From Adiantum capillus-veneris (taxonomy: Eukaryota; Streptophyta; Polypodiopsida; Polypodiales; Pteridaceae): a DNA stretch of 64,000 nt. Made by a program: the position numbers and the translations under genes. Every line of letters starts with the position of its first letter. The stretch's first letter is position 1. The stretch spans positions 63,503,753 to 63,567,752 of the forward strand of contig CM043959.1 of NCBI GenBank assembly GCA_014529385.2, written 5' to 3'. The notes beneath the pieces were generated by a model that saw nothing but the letters and a program-made list of their open reading frames with translations, was not told the origin of the DNA and ran no database searches. This document shows positions 24,269-35,757 of the stretch, piece after piece.

Positions 24269-25169
24269 AAATTCCCTAAAGATTAAGATGCAGGCACGAT
24301 ATGGTTTCTGGTTTTGGGACTTGTGCTCACATATCCCAATTTGTAATGTAAATTTTGATTTAAAATTCATTAGACCATGATTTTCAAGGTAAAAACTTGG
24401 GCAATTACTTATAAATCCTTGAAAATATCATAGGTTTTGGTGCAAATCCCTGTTGTTGTCTAACTATCTTGCCCTTAATAAACATGGCCAAGAAAATGGG
24501 TTTTTTAAGCATTGGTTTCTATATTCTATGCGAATAACTTTAACAACTGTAAAATTGTTAAAGGCATTGCAATTTGCACCTCGATAATCTTTGTACATGC
24601 ACATACAAGTTTTTTCTTTCTTTTTCTGCAATCTAATGCTTGCTTCGTATCCATTAGGAAAAACGGTGGACCCTCTAGGGGCCCTTTGGAATTAATGTTA
24701 ATTAGAGACGTAAAGTCAATCGTCCATGCATCCATTCATCCCCTCCCCTTAACACCGATGGACCCAAAGGTGATTGGATGCACAGAAACTAAAATTTAAG
24801 AAAAATGTGTGCTTTTCTAGTGTTCTAGGGTGTACACAAGGCAAAAAAGGAAAAAGGAAGGTGTCCACATTAGGAAAAGAATGGGATCTAGGAGGGAATC
24901 TTTATTTGGCAATTTAAGGGAGTCAAACCTCTAGTATTAAGAGGGCAATCAAAGGATAACGTTTGAATTCAAACAAAAAAAAACAACTAGTTTATCTGAA
25001 TTTAAATTTCTCTCCTAGATAAAATGTAAAATCTAGCGGGCAAAACTATATCATGTAACATATCTATGGAAAGAGCTTGGTGTGTAGATTACAGATTCAT
25101 AATCTCCTCTCAAATCGAAGATCATATGTAAAAGTTATGAAATGCCAAAAATCATAAAGTTGTCTACTC

Positions 25170-25385
25170 CCTTTTTTTGGGGGGAGAAGTTGTATCCTTT
25201 GACCATTCTTACATAGCCACCATTCTTGCACACATGGCATGCATCTATTTGTCAAAATGTTAATCACCTTCTTTTTTTTTGTGGGGGGGGGGGGGGGGGG
25301 GGAAGTGCATCCTTTGACCATTCTTACATACCCACCATTCTTGCACACATGGCATGCATCTATTTGTCAGAATGTTAATCACCTC
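25170..25385. repeat. 115 bp tandem duplication with a poly-G run
   Basis: Two near-identical units (CCTTTGACCATTCTTACATA through TTGTCARAATGTTAATCACC) are separated by T and G homopolymers. The G run at 25283-25302 is much longer in the second junction than in the first. Confidence 0.85.
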
Positions 25386-27317
25386 CATAATTTCATGGAA
25401 AGTAAAAACGCCCTCCTAGATCCCATCCTCTTCCTAATGTAAGGGAATGTGAACCTGCTTAACAGGGGTCCCAATTTGATAGTTTTGTATGTCCTTGTAG
25501 CCAGCACCCTTTTTCCCTTGATTGGCCTTGTATGCACCCTATGACACCAGAAAAGATTTTTGTTTGCTTAAATGCAAGTGTCCATGCATCCGTTCACCCC
25601 CTCGATCCCCTCCTTACACTAGTGGACCCAAAGATTGTGTAGGAAGCAGATATCACTCATCTTAAAAACATTAGAAAGTTAAAGAACTTAAATGATTTTG
25701 GACACAAAAGATATACAACTCTCATTCCACTACTTTAATCACATCAACAAAATACTGGGATACACAAGTAGGGTCGTTAATACAAAAACATAATTTCACT
25801 TCAGCTAATGCTCAAAGTCTTGCCTCAATCGGCACGCAAGTTGCCTTTAGTTGTATATTCACTCTCTTTGCATGTATGGCGCATAGGTTGGTATCCTCTA
25901 ACACGAAAATTAGAAATGATGTAGACGTTTGCAACTTTTTGAATCGCCTCTAGTGCCATTTTTTGCATTCTATAGTAATTTCCAAAGCTTTCAAGAACCT
26001 CTTTTCACCATGCAAGCGAAGAGATCTTAATGAATGAGAAACTTTGTTGTCTTTTGGTAGTGCTAGATTTTCACAAACACGCCCTTGGATTTTGCGATGG
26101 CGTTGAAGTTGTCGAGGGGCACTGTCACATTTGCGGGTGGATGATGCTTCAGATTCTTAAAGAACTGATTTGTGACGCTTTACATTCTTTGACACCTATG
26201 GTGACCCCTTCTCTGGTTCCTCATCATCCTCTTCTCCCCTTGCCTCCCAATCTTGTGGTGTAGGGAGAGATCCCAGCCCATAGTGTAGTGTCCTCCCCAC
26301 ACTAGCACCAGTGTCTGCATGGTATGTGAGCATCCTACCATGGTGGCTCTGTCTTTGACTCACTATATCTATTCCCTACTTGTGCTCACAACCCTCCTAC
26401 TTGCGCTTTTTGTCATGGTGGTTGTTCCCTATGAGTCATAGATGATCATTCCTCTTCTTCTTCTCTCCATCGTTCAATGATGGCCTTCTATCCTCTGCCT
26501 GATGGATTCTATGTTTGTTGCTCCTATGCTTGATGCTCCTGTGCTTGGTGCTCATGAGCATGCAATGAGGCCTCTCCATGGCTACCTTGCATAGAGCTTG
26601 AGGAATGCCCAAAACGGCCAAGTGTTCCTAGGCATTTTCCTGTGTTTCTAAGCCATGTCGACTTCTTGCAATGTTGGGGAGTGTTCTTGTTGGTAAGCGA
26701 ATACTTTTTGGTGGTTTTCTTGGTGTGCACCATGGAGTATGGTGGGATATCACCTATGAGAATGAAAGAAAAACCAAGTGACAAGTGAGTGGATCTTATA
26801 TTTATAAGGGAAAATTTTAGAAGGTCCCTTTCACACTATAATTTTTTTTTAGTTTTTATTTTTTAAAAGGATCCTTTCCATGCCCAAACTTTAATAAAAG
26901 TAAATCTACAGACATGGAGTAAATATTGCCATTGAATCCACCTTTACCCTTGTCGGACCCTGTGTTGGAACCATACTGCATGCTTGATGGGGCCTTGTGA
27001 CATTTTCCACTTGTTAATGTAGTCTTGATGACTCAATTTGTGCACTTCTCTTGCAATCTTAAATCGTCACACATGCTCCATGGTGAGCTTATTAGTAAAT
27101 ATTGTTGGTCCAGCCAAAGTTGGTCAAAGTTAGGAGATGGTCTATGCTAGACAGAGGCAGTAGCTAAGTGCAGTGCAGAAGGCTAGGGCAGGTGCCAAGG
27201 ACCTGGACAGCCAAAGGGTAGCAGGAATGTATGGTTAAAGCAGCGTTTTAGGCCAAAAGGGCTGCAAAATATTCTAGATGGGATTGCAGGTCATGGTGTC
27301 CGAAATGCCAAATCAAT

Positions 27318-28722
27318 CATTAGGAGATTTCGGAGGTCTTTTGGAGGTCCTTTTGGTAGAGAGAGGAAAATAAGCTCCTCCAATGAGAGAAGAGCCTACG
27401 TTACGTAGAAAAATAGATTGATATTAACAAAAATATAAAAGGTGTCCCTCTCCTCATTTAATAATCTAGTGGTCCTTGAAGACGAGCACTCTCTTTTATT
27501 TAATGCGAGCACCTTTTTCAGAAGGTAGATGCGGTGCATTTGATACGGGATACGTCATCACTATAACTCAAAAAGTCACAAAACTATCAAGTGGCAGGAG
27601 ATTTTGAAACTTTTGATACTGCCAATGCGTCCGGAACACACATATCTCCTAGAAATGAATGTCCAATTGCCTCACTTAGACATCCAAAGAGGCCAAAAAT
27701 GTCAAACACCCCTAAAAGAACATTTTACTAACGGCGCGCGAGGGGGCATTTCAAAATTTTGGAATGCCTCCTCGCGTGCCGTTAGTAAAAAGGCCCTTTT
27801 TCCCTCTTTTTAGGGAGCTTTCTGAGAGGAAAATGTCCAAAAACCTCTAAAAAGGTGCTTCTTGGAAAGATAAGTGTCCAAAAATCACTAAAAAAAGCTT
27901 TGTACTAACGGCGCGCGAAGGGGCATTCCAAAATTTTGGAAGGCCTCATCGCGCGCCGTTAGTAAAAAGGCCATTTTTTCCTCTTTTTAGGGAGCTTTTT
28001 GAGAGGAAAAGATCCAAAAACCTCTAAAAAGGGGCTTTTTGGAAAGATAAGTGTTCAAAAATCACTAAAAAAAGCTTTGTACTAACAGCGCGTGAGGGGG
28101 CATTCTAAAATTTTGGAATGCCTTCTCGCGCGCCGTTAGTAAAAAGGCCCTTTTTTCCTTTTTTTAGGGAGCTTTTTGAGAGGAAAATGTCCAAAAACCT
28201 CTAAAAAGAGGCTTTTTGGAAAGATAAGTGTCCAAAAACCCCCAAAAATGGGCTTTGTACTAACGGCGCGCAGCGGGGCATTCTAAAAGTTTAGAATGCC
28301 TCCTCGCGCGCCTTTAGTAAAAAGCCCATTTTTTGGGGTTTTTTGACATTTTTTGCCTCTCCGGATGTCGGAATGAGACAAGTAGACATTCATTTTTAAG
28401 GTATTTTGGCGTTCCGGATGCATTGGTGGTGTCAAAATCCTCACAATCTATCATTATTTTACAGTTTGTGACTTTTCAACTTTTAGTGATGACGTAAGTT
28501 GCATTGAATGCGCCGCACCTGCCTCTTGAAAAAGACCCTCGCATTAAATAAAAAAGTGACCGTTTTCAAGGACGATTGGGAATATAAATCTACTTTTCAG
28601 AGTGTCTGGTTGTCCTTTTGGACGTACTCACAAGGTGCAAGTGCATTTTAAAAAAAGTTTCTAGAGAGAGAAATACAATTTCTTACAAGGCCCTCCAAAT
28701 GACTTCCGAAATTTTCTAATGG
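27318..28722. mobile_element. Hairpin-array fold-back element inside LTR B
   Basis: The ends are inverted: CATTAGGAGATTTCGGAGGT and, on the other strand at the right, CATTAGAAAATTTCGGAAGT. The arms are about 400 bp each and match those of the copies at 9554 and 15511 in the opposite orientation. Between the arms are four tandem hairpin units instead of two. No transposase is present. A target duplication could not be fixed; the flanks (GTCCGAAATG and GTCCTAGAATG) are suggestive only. Confidence 0.8.
27727..28320. repeat. Tandem array of four 177 bp units, each with a 61 bp palindrome
   Basis: Near-perfect palindromes start at 27727, 27904, 28081 and 28259. Each has the form ACTAACGGCGCGCGA...GGCATTCCAAAATTTTGGAATGCC...CGCGCGCCGTTAGT. 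They are joined by a spacer containing CTTTTTAGGGAGCTTT and CCAAAAACCTCTAAAAAG, which are themselves partly complementary. Period 177-178 bp. Confidence 0.9.
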
Positions 28723-29768
28723 TCCTAGAATGTATGTTTAGCATGCTCTAGAAGCCGGTCCAGACGGCTCGTCAAACGGAGTCCCACTGTGCAAGATACT
28801 GAAGTTTAAAGCTAGAGTGTGTAGCAGATCTTCGACGAACAGGACAGCTGGGGACAGGTGGCCCGGGCTGATGTCAGTATATACATGTGTAGTGCTCGAG
28901 TTTTGGAGCATGTCGATCTTCTCGGATTGCGAATCGGAGCTCTGGATAGCAAGTTATGGCCGTTAGAAGATTTTCTGGGGGCCACGTCTGAGCCCTCTTG
29001 CCCGCAGTGGAGGGTGTTCCATCTGGCATGTTTTGGGCCTCACCAAAGATCTCGGTAATAGGGTGCATCATGTGGAGCTAGCACGAATCAACGATTTGTC
29101 AATCGGATGCTTGGTCAGCTAGATGGAGTAGAACGAATCGGGAGGTAATGCTGAGAGGAAAGTGGCTGATGCTTTTGGGCCTTTTTTGCGGCCTCGGATG
29201 ACAACCTTGTAGATCTCAAAATGGGGCAAGAGGCAGATGATTTGAGGATGAAAACTGTGGGTTTCGGTCGGGCTTCTAAGCCAATGCAAAGGCCAACTTG
29301 GCAGGACCTAACAGAGCACCCAATACAAGCAAAAAAAAGAGGTTTTTTAAAAGTATAAAGGATGAGTTTCTTGAAGGCCTTGGAGGCCATTGTGGGGAGG
29401 AACACCTGCGATCTGCCATGTGGTGGGCGGGGAAGAACCCACATGCGAGGTGAAGGCATAGCGACAAGGGGCATATGAGCCGAGCTGTGAGCCCCGAGCC
29501 GTGAGCCCTCAAATGAACACACGAGGGAAGAGAGAGGGGAGCTCTCCATCCCGTTGGCTATGGCGGGCCCTTGCGGGCGCTGCATTGGTGGGGGCGGCTC
29601 TGTGTGCGGCACGAGGCGGCCAATGGGCACATCCGGGGTGGTTTTGGGCAGTGCAGTAGATGAGGGGGAGGCGCCGGTAGCGCACGTCTGTAAGGCATGT
29701 GATGACGTGACACCCAATGAAGGGGCTTGTTCCCGCGCCCTTCGAGGCCCAACAACGTTTTGAGGAGA

Positions 29769-29840
29769 ACCCCCCCCCCCCCCCCCCCCCCCCCCTTAGC
29801 GAGGTCGCTAATGCTCGAGGGCAGGGGGCAGGGATAGTTC

Positions 29841-29894
<54 letters not shown>
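29769..29894. repeat. Poly-C run and (GA)n microsatellite in LTR B
   Basis: A C run of about 26 bases is followed 50 bases later by about 50 bases of GA repeats. Neither is present in the LTR at 17583-19980. Confidence 0.9.
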
Positions 29895-29900
<6 letters not shown>

Positions 29901-30854
29901 CTCGACCAAAGGTAGCCATGTGCACAAAGCAAGGTCCACATCAGGGCCAAGATCAAAGAAGGGAGACCATCCGAGCTAAGAGCAGGGACAAGGTTGGCTA
30001 AGCCCAATGAAAGGGCAAAAGTGAAGTCCAAGGCCAAAAGGGAGCAAAGGAGGAGTCGGACAGAGAGAAAGAGTCAAAGTCAAGCCAATTGAGCAGTATA
30101 AGGTTAAGCCCACAAAGGGGTAAAAATGAAAGATAAAAAATAAAAAAATGAAAAAAGCCAAGGGGCAATAACGACATCGCCAATGCCCCCCGCAAATGCA
30201 AAAGAGAGAAGAAGAGAGGAGATAGAGCAAGGCGGTGCCCCCTTTTCTAAAAATGCCAATTCAAGGTGGACCAATTAAAATGTAAATTCCCATATTAAAG
30301 GCCCCCCCTAAAAAAGTCCAAATTGGACCAAATAAAGGGCTTTTTTCCTAGCTTTTGGGCAAGTTTGAAGCTTGTAAAGGGGAGCTCTCTGACAGAGGAG
30401 TGTGCCTGTCAAGCCCCTTTTGTATTTTCTTGTGAAAATACCCATGGTGATGGCAGTGTACGCATGTGTGCGTGTTTTGCAAAGTGCAATCTAGCCATTG
30501 TTTCCCCTTCTCGCTGTTGTTTGCCCTTTCCCCCTTCTCTTTATCCTTCTCTGGTGTTTCCTCTCGATGCCGGCTATGTGGAAGTGTGTGCCCCCCGGGA
30601 CCGACGGTGATTTTTGTGAGAGAGTGAGATTGAGTGGTTGTGTGTGTAAGGGTGCCAGTGGTAGCAGGTGTACTTTGTGTGGTGGTTTGTGGAGTGTGTG
30701 AGCAGTGGAAATTGAGCAGACGGTGGTCTGCTAGTGTAAATTGTTTCTTTGAAGGTGTTTTCCGAGAGGATAGGGGTGCTGTGAATACCCTGAGCTATAG
30801 AGAGGCCCTTGTGTTTGTGCTAGTTGTGTTCCCCCATTCCCCCTCTCCATCTTC

Positions 30855-30872
30855 TGGTGCCCCCACTGAGGA
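30855..30872 (+). other. Primer-binding site of element B
   Basis: TGGTGCCCCCACTGAGGA lies 5 bp after the LTR end and starts with TGG, complementary to a tRNA 3' CCA. The identical sequence serves both Tat-type elements of this window (minus strand, 47704-47723 and 54012-54031). Confidence 0.8.
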
Positions 30873-30957
30873 GTATGTTGATGCTCCTAGTTGAAGTCGA
30901 AGGGATGATTTTAGTGATGCCAAAGGTGCGGCCTTTGAAGAGCAGGCGCTGCTAGTG

Positions 30958-32440
30958 ATGGCTTGGATGGGATTTCCCATTTTCAGTGGGGTTGAAGATG
31001 CGGAAACTTGGCTTCAAGACTACGGATTGTTCGTGTTGGAAAGCGGTTTATCAAGAGAAGATGGTGCGGTACAGGTGTTCCCTCTCCTGGTTTGTGGTAA
31101 AGCAAAGCTATGGTTTGATAGCCTTGGTGAAGAAGAAAAAGAAAATTGCGAGGCCCAGAGGCAGCTTTTTGAAGCAGATTTTTTGCGGATGCGTAGTTAG
31201 ATCAAGTAAAGCGAAAGCTAGACAATTTGAAGCAAAGCTTGGAGGGAGATTTTCAAGCATTCGAGTGCAAAAAATGCCAGTTGTTTTGAAATTGAGTAAA
31301 TTCATGGATTGCCTGCATGAGAAAGTGCAAGATAAAGTGGAGATAGATGGCCTGATGTCGTATGAGGAGGCAGTAGCTCTAGCAAGACGGCGTACCAAAA
31401 AGGTTTTGAAGAAGCGCAAGGCAAGGCAGGGTTTTCCAAGTGCGGTGAAGCCAAGTCAATGTGATGCGGTGGTAGCGGAGCCGCAGGTAGTGCAAAGAGA
31501 AGTGCAAGTGCAAGAAGAACCAAGGGTTCTTTGGCTGCAGAGAGATAGGATGGTTCCTATGCCAAAGATGCCAGCTAGAGCAGTTCCAATTAGGGAAGAA
31601 GTGCAGGTGGTTCCAGAGTGGACAAAGAATGTGCTGTCAAATTGAAGTGTAGTTGTCGAAGCTCCATTAAAGTGCGGTAAAGAGCAAGGAGTGCAGTTTG
31701 CAGACGAGATCGAAGCGGTGAAGCTAGAGGTGGTGCCCGAGCTTGAAACCGAAGAGGAGGTTGAATCGAACGACAGTAGCTCTATGGATGCAGGTACGAT
31801 TTGGGAGACCGAGTCATCCAAATGCAGGTATGATGAGTTGGGCCTCTTACATGTGAGTGGAGAGGCTATTAGTGTGTGCAAGGAGCAACCTGAAGTGCAA
31901 GCCGAAGTGCTTAGTGGAGACCAAATGTATCAGTCTAGGCCTACGGGTGGTGAGGAGCAGGTAAAACTCGTGTGGAGTACCATGCTAATGGCCATGTTGA
32001 CGAAGATAGTAGTAGAGTATGCCATAGTGGTGCAGCAGGTGCAAAATTTTGCCAAGAGGGATAGAGCAATTGTATCTATGGAAGAGGACAAGGAGGAGGT
32101 GATAGAGAACGAGTTTCTCTCTTCCTTGGCAGAGCTTGATAATGCAGCAGTAGAAGAGCAGGTAATTGGAGTTGACAAGCAGTTGGTGCTTATTGACCTT
32201 GAAGGGCCAATTGAGGAGGAGGAGCTCGACGATGCTGGAATTGATTTCATGGCAGGTGAGAAGGGTGAAGCAGAGTCAAAGTTAGAGGTGCTTCCTATGC
32301 AGTGAGTGCCCTCTATGATAGGTGATGCGGATTCCAAGGCAGTGTCCAAGCTTTCTAAGGAGTTCTATGAGTGGTGGTTGAAAGGAATGGTGATAAAAGC
32401 AGCTGTGCAGTGTGCTATTGAGCAGGGAAAATCTCTTCCA
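30958..32440 (+). pseudogene. gag of non-autonomous element B
   Basis: The start is the ATG at 30958, about 85 bp after the primer-binding site. The N-terminal part (FPIFSGVEDAETWLQDY, then GKAKLWFDSL) is a typical retrotransposon gag domain. A frameshift near 31150-31200 moves coding to another frame (MDCLHEKVQDKVEIDGLMSY, then EEAVALARRR). After a stop at about 31643 the next open part, 31691-32305, is acidic and matches element A. A short open tail runs to about 32447. No protease, RT, RNase H or integrase follows. Gag would form the particle that packages the RNA; enzymes would have to come from another element. Confidence 0.7.
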
Positions 32441-35302
32441 AACAATTAAACTATACGACACCATCACCATGTCGATCATTTTTAGAGTACATCCCAGTAG
32501 CTCGATAATGGGACTTGCCCATGTCCTAAGTGCTAAAAATCTCAAGCAGACCATACTTGTGCATCAAAAATTATCCATGTGCAAATAAATTATGTTTTTC
32601 ACATGAGAAAATGATGCAAATTATAAAATGAAAGAAACCTCTTGCAATACTTTCACTATGTGATATGGATTACCATGTAAGATGTGGTGCTATTCTAACC
32701 CCAAGCAATGGTGAAATGATTGGTGGTGCTCCTCTATTGAGATAGTAAGATCCATAAACATGACCATTCCATAAAAAATTGCCCCAAGCAATGGTGAAAT
32801 GATTGGTGGTGCTATTCTAACCCCAAGCAATGGTGAAATGATTGGTGGTGCTCCTCTATTGAGATAGTAAGATCCATAAACATGACCATTCCATAAAAAA
32901 TTGCCCAAAATTGGTCACACTTACTTGCAAGCTTTCCATTTGAGTCATTGGCAATAGTGGCTTTGCAAAATTCCTTGTAGAGCTCCCAGATGTTAGCTAC
33001 CTTGTAGTTGGAGCTATTTTGATCGTTATCTTGGCATGGGTTCTCTGAATTTTCTTTCTTCAAGAAGTGTCTTGTTTTTTTCTACTCATTGAAACTTTTT
33101 AGGTGATCTCGTGGGTCTTCGCTATGTTATTTGTAATAAAAGTGGACACATTTCCATCGTGACAACCAATGGAATTGCGATGTACCTCCACCCTGGTGAT
33201 CAGCTCGTAGGACTTATGCATTGGCTTCATTGTGAAAGCTTAGTATATGTGGAGCTTCAATAGCCTATCAAAAGTGCTCATGAATGCTTGTAATGTACAT
33301 AAATACAAATTGGATAGAGAAAATGGAAAGATGGGCTTCCAAGTCTTGTCCTTTGTTGCATGATCCTACATATTGAGAATAGGACATCTCAAAACACACT
33401 GTTCCCATTGCCTACCTTCATCTCCAATCAAAAAGTTTCAATAGCTTCGTCTCCAACCTCTTTCCATGGAAGCATCGAATCGCCCTTTGTAGAGTTCATT
33501 TGTGCTTTTTGTCTACTTGTATCCCCGAGGGGAAAATGAACAAGGATAGAGTGAAGAAGCCCCTTGTTTGCAGCCAAGTAATTACTTTATGGGTCTTAGG
33601 CCCTCGTCCAGGTGCCACTCTACATCAAGGCTATCTAAACCATCAACCTCAATTTTCTCACCCATAAACTGGGATTGTATGCATTGAGTTCTCTAAAAAA
33701 TCCGTGAGAGTACTACATTGGTCTCTTTGGGCACCTAAATAGCACCCAACCACCAAATGTATTTTTTTGATTGCACACTAAAAGATAGGGTGGGAGATGG
33801 CTCAGTTGAATCTCTTTTCTTTGTTTGGAACAAGGCTTCATACATTAGAGTGACACTTAACCTCTCTAGCATTCAACCTTTCACTATTTGACACTCATCA
33901 AGTTTTAGCACAAAAGGCACCTTTATGCCAAGCACTAGAAAACAAGTAGAGGCAAGACCTTAGACATCACAGTCTATGATAACAAGATCACAACCAAAAG
34001 TAAGAAGTATATTGTGTCACCTTCTTGAGGTAACTTAGAGAAGCTAAGCATTTTTTGCTAAATCCTTTTGAGTTCCATAAGTATATTGCTCCACATTGTG
34101 TAAGGGAAGTCCTTCTCTATAGATCTTCTAGAGTTTTGTCTAGCGTTTCTCCTTGTCTTTGACATGCATGAAGCATAAAGTGAATCAATCATTTTCTCTT
34201 CAATGTGTGGGTATGTCCAAAGGTGAGAGAACACGTCTTTGTTTGTGGCCTTCTTTGCAAGTTTGACCTTGTGAAAAATGATAAACATGTTCTTCACAAT
34301 GCCATGCTCCCACAAGGCATCCTTTAGAAGTTGAAAAATAGCATTGTAGGTATAGTGATGATTCCAGCCTCATCACAAGCCTATTGCATGTCACTTTCAC
34401 TAACCACATTTGCTAATTTATGCATCAAATCTTTGGTGGCTACATCACTAATGTGCTTCCCCCTAGGTGTAAGATAGAAATCACATCATGGATATTGAGA
34501 TAACTAGTGAGAAGGTTGACTTGGTCATCTTTACTTGATCCACTACATGCCTCCTGAATAAAGTGTCTAGCTTCCAACAAGATAAACAAAAGTGATCAAT
34601 GTGAAGTAGAAAAGTCTCTTGCAAGTGAAGAACAAAACACCTTGTCATTGTCAATCATCATCTCTGTGTTCCACCTATATGTGCAAGTATTTGAATGGAT
34701 CAAAATGCATGCTTGCATTCTCTTGCACCAAGAAGTGTTTCCGTTTGCAATAATATAACAAGCCTGCCTCTCCACTCCCAAGATATTCAAGAAACATCAA
34801 AATGTTATTAAATACTAGATAAAAGCAGCTTATTTAATCTTTTAGGTACAAATTTCCATCCACCCAATGTGGGGCACTAGTCTCACCACTAGTGCAACAT
34901 TCTCATGATGATTTCTTCTCACCCACAAATATGGTCCTCAGTGGAAACCCCATGGGTAAGTGGTAGCTTATGTGTGAGGAAGCAAAGGAGGAAACAAGGG
35001 AGGGAGGGAGGGAGAGGAAAGGGGAGGGAGAGGGGAGGGGGAGGACTCAGGAGGAGAGCATTAAACAAATAAGACAAACAAAATGATAATAATGACCACA
35101 TGTCAATGTATAATATCCACTTCATCCATCAAAATTCTCGGCAAACTGGACATTGGGAAGATGAGGATGCATCTGAAGTAGACGAGGAGACCAAATCTGG
35201 ATGCATGACAAGGTGGTTGACGTGTGTCCCTTGTGTAGGCGTTGGATTCACTCACTGTATCAAATTTTGAACATCCTGGTTTAAGCGGTGAATGACTTTC
35301 TC
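32441..35302. other. Anonymous stretch with weak coding traces
   Basis: No intact gene is seen. A 122 bp tandem duplication lies at 32691-32905. A minus-strand open stretch at 34058-34330 (ATNKDVFSHLWTYPHIEEKM), preceded upstream in other frames by protein-like text such as FIQEACSGSSKDDQVNLL, suggests a decayed exon of an unrecognised protein. A GGGA-rich purine run lies at 34985-35045. Confidence 0.4.
32691..32905. repeat. 122 bp tandem duplication
   Basis: The block TATTCTAACCCCAAGCAATG starts at 32691 and again at 32813. A 32 bp part of it also recurs at 32781, giving three copies of CCCCAAGCAATGGTGAAATG. Confidence 0.9.
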
Positions 35303-35454
35303 TTGCCGTACTTGTGAGGGTTGGGGTGTCTGGGTGGCTATAGAAAGCCGTGTTATTTTTGCATCTTTCTCTGCCAACTATGTCGTGTAAATATCCTTCT
35401 CTCTCTTTAAATGTAGGTCGGTGCCTTCCACTATCAATGCTAGCTCCTCTCGCG
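35303..35454. repeat. Direct repeat R1
   Basis: 152 bp (CTTGTGAGGGTTGGGGTGTC to AATGCTAGCTCCTCTCGCG) recurs at 37386-37539 with few differences. The pair brackets an LTR fragment and a hAT pseudogene. On the minus strand both copies can encode EELALIVEGTDL. Confidence 0.9.
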
Positions 35455-35455
35455 T

Positions 35456-35757
35456 TGTGAGCGGGATGAAAACACACACAGCGCCTCTATAACGACCCGA
35501 CACACACTCTTGGAATGATACACACACACACACACTATGGGGCACCACTCGGCTTACACAACACACCTGGCCGAGACACGGAACACACCTCTAGAGTGAG
35601 AGGAGAGAGACTATCCACTTGCCCACTCCACACACACACACACACACATACACACACCCAAAAAACTCAGCTCAAAAGAGGAGAATTTCTGATTTTTAGA
35701 TACAAATGAGCTTGGGCCAACACCAATGGGGCAAACAGCTCACACAATATGGGTAAA
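35456..35757 (-). repeat. LTR fragment of the element-2 family
   Basis: It begins TGTGAGCGGGATGAAAACAC and matches the first 300 bp of the LTRs at 40160 and 47730, including the CA-rich stretch and CTCAGCTCAAAAGAGGAG. It then stops at CACACAATATGG, where hAT sequence starts. Only this terminal part is present. Confidence 0.85.
35625..35656. repeat. (CA)n run in LTR fragment
   Basis: The same CA-rich run occurs at the matching place in the two LTRs of element 2 (near 40330 and 47907), with different lengths. Confidence 0.85.

Larger units (their letters stand above)
23546..27099. other. AT-rich sequence without supported genes
   Basis: Only short ORFs occur, none with a recognisable domain. 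The stretch contains two small tandem duplications (24097-24268, 25170-25385). A short dispersed repeat around GTCCATGCATCC occurs near 24721 and 25580. Confidence 0.6.
27100..30849 (+). repeat. 5' LTR of non-autonomous element B, interrupted
   Basis: The right end (CCCCCATTCCCCCTCTCCA) precedes a primer-binding site by 5 bp. Going left it aligns with the reverse of the LTR at 17583-19980 as far as about 28740 (GGTCCAGACGG...). Alignment resumes at about 27130-27300 on the other side of a fold-back element, so that element inserted into the LTR. The exact left end is uncertain. Long minus-strand ORFs at 29115-30037 are proline-rich products of GC-rich LTR sequence and its simple repeats, not genes. 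Confidence 0.7.

Noticed and set aside
26030-26784. Short ORFs on both strands (61-86 codons)
   Set aside because: No recognisable domain, no homologous copy in the window, and lengths expected by chance.
27727-28320. CRISPR-like array
   Set aside because: The regular spacing comes from whole 177 bp tandem units with palindromes, not short identical repeats with unique spacers, and the context is a plant transposon.
29115-30037. Overlapping minus-strand ORFs of 138-200 codons
   Set aside because: They lie in GC-rich LTR sequence that aligns with the other LTR without frame conservation, and one runs through GA and poly-C repeats (Ser-Leu and Gly runs). They are not genes.
35103-35477. 124-codon minus-strand ORF
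   Set aside because: It runs from the LTR fragment through repeat R1 into anonymous DNA, so it is a fusion of unrelated sequences.
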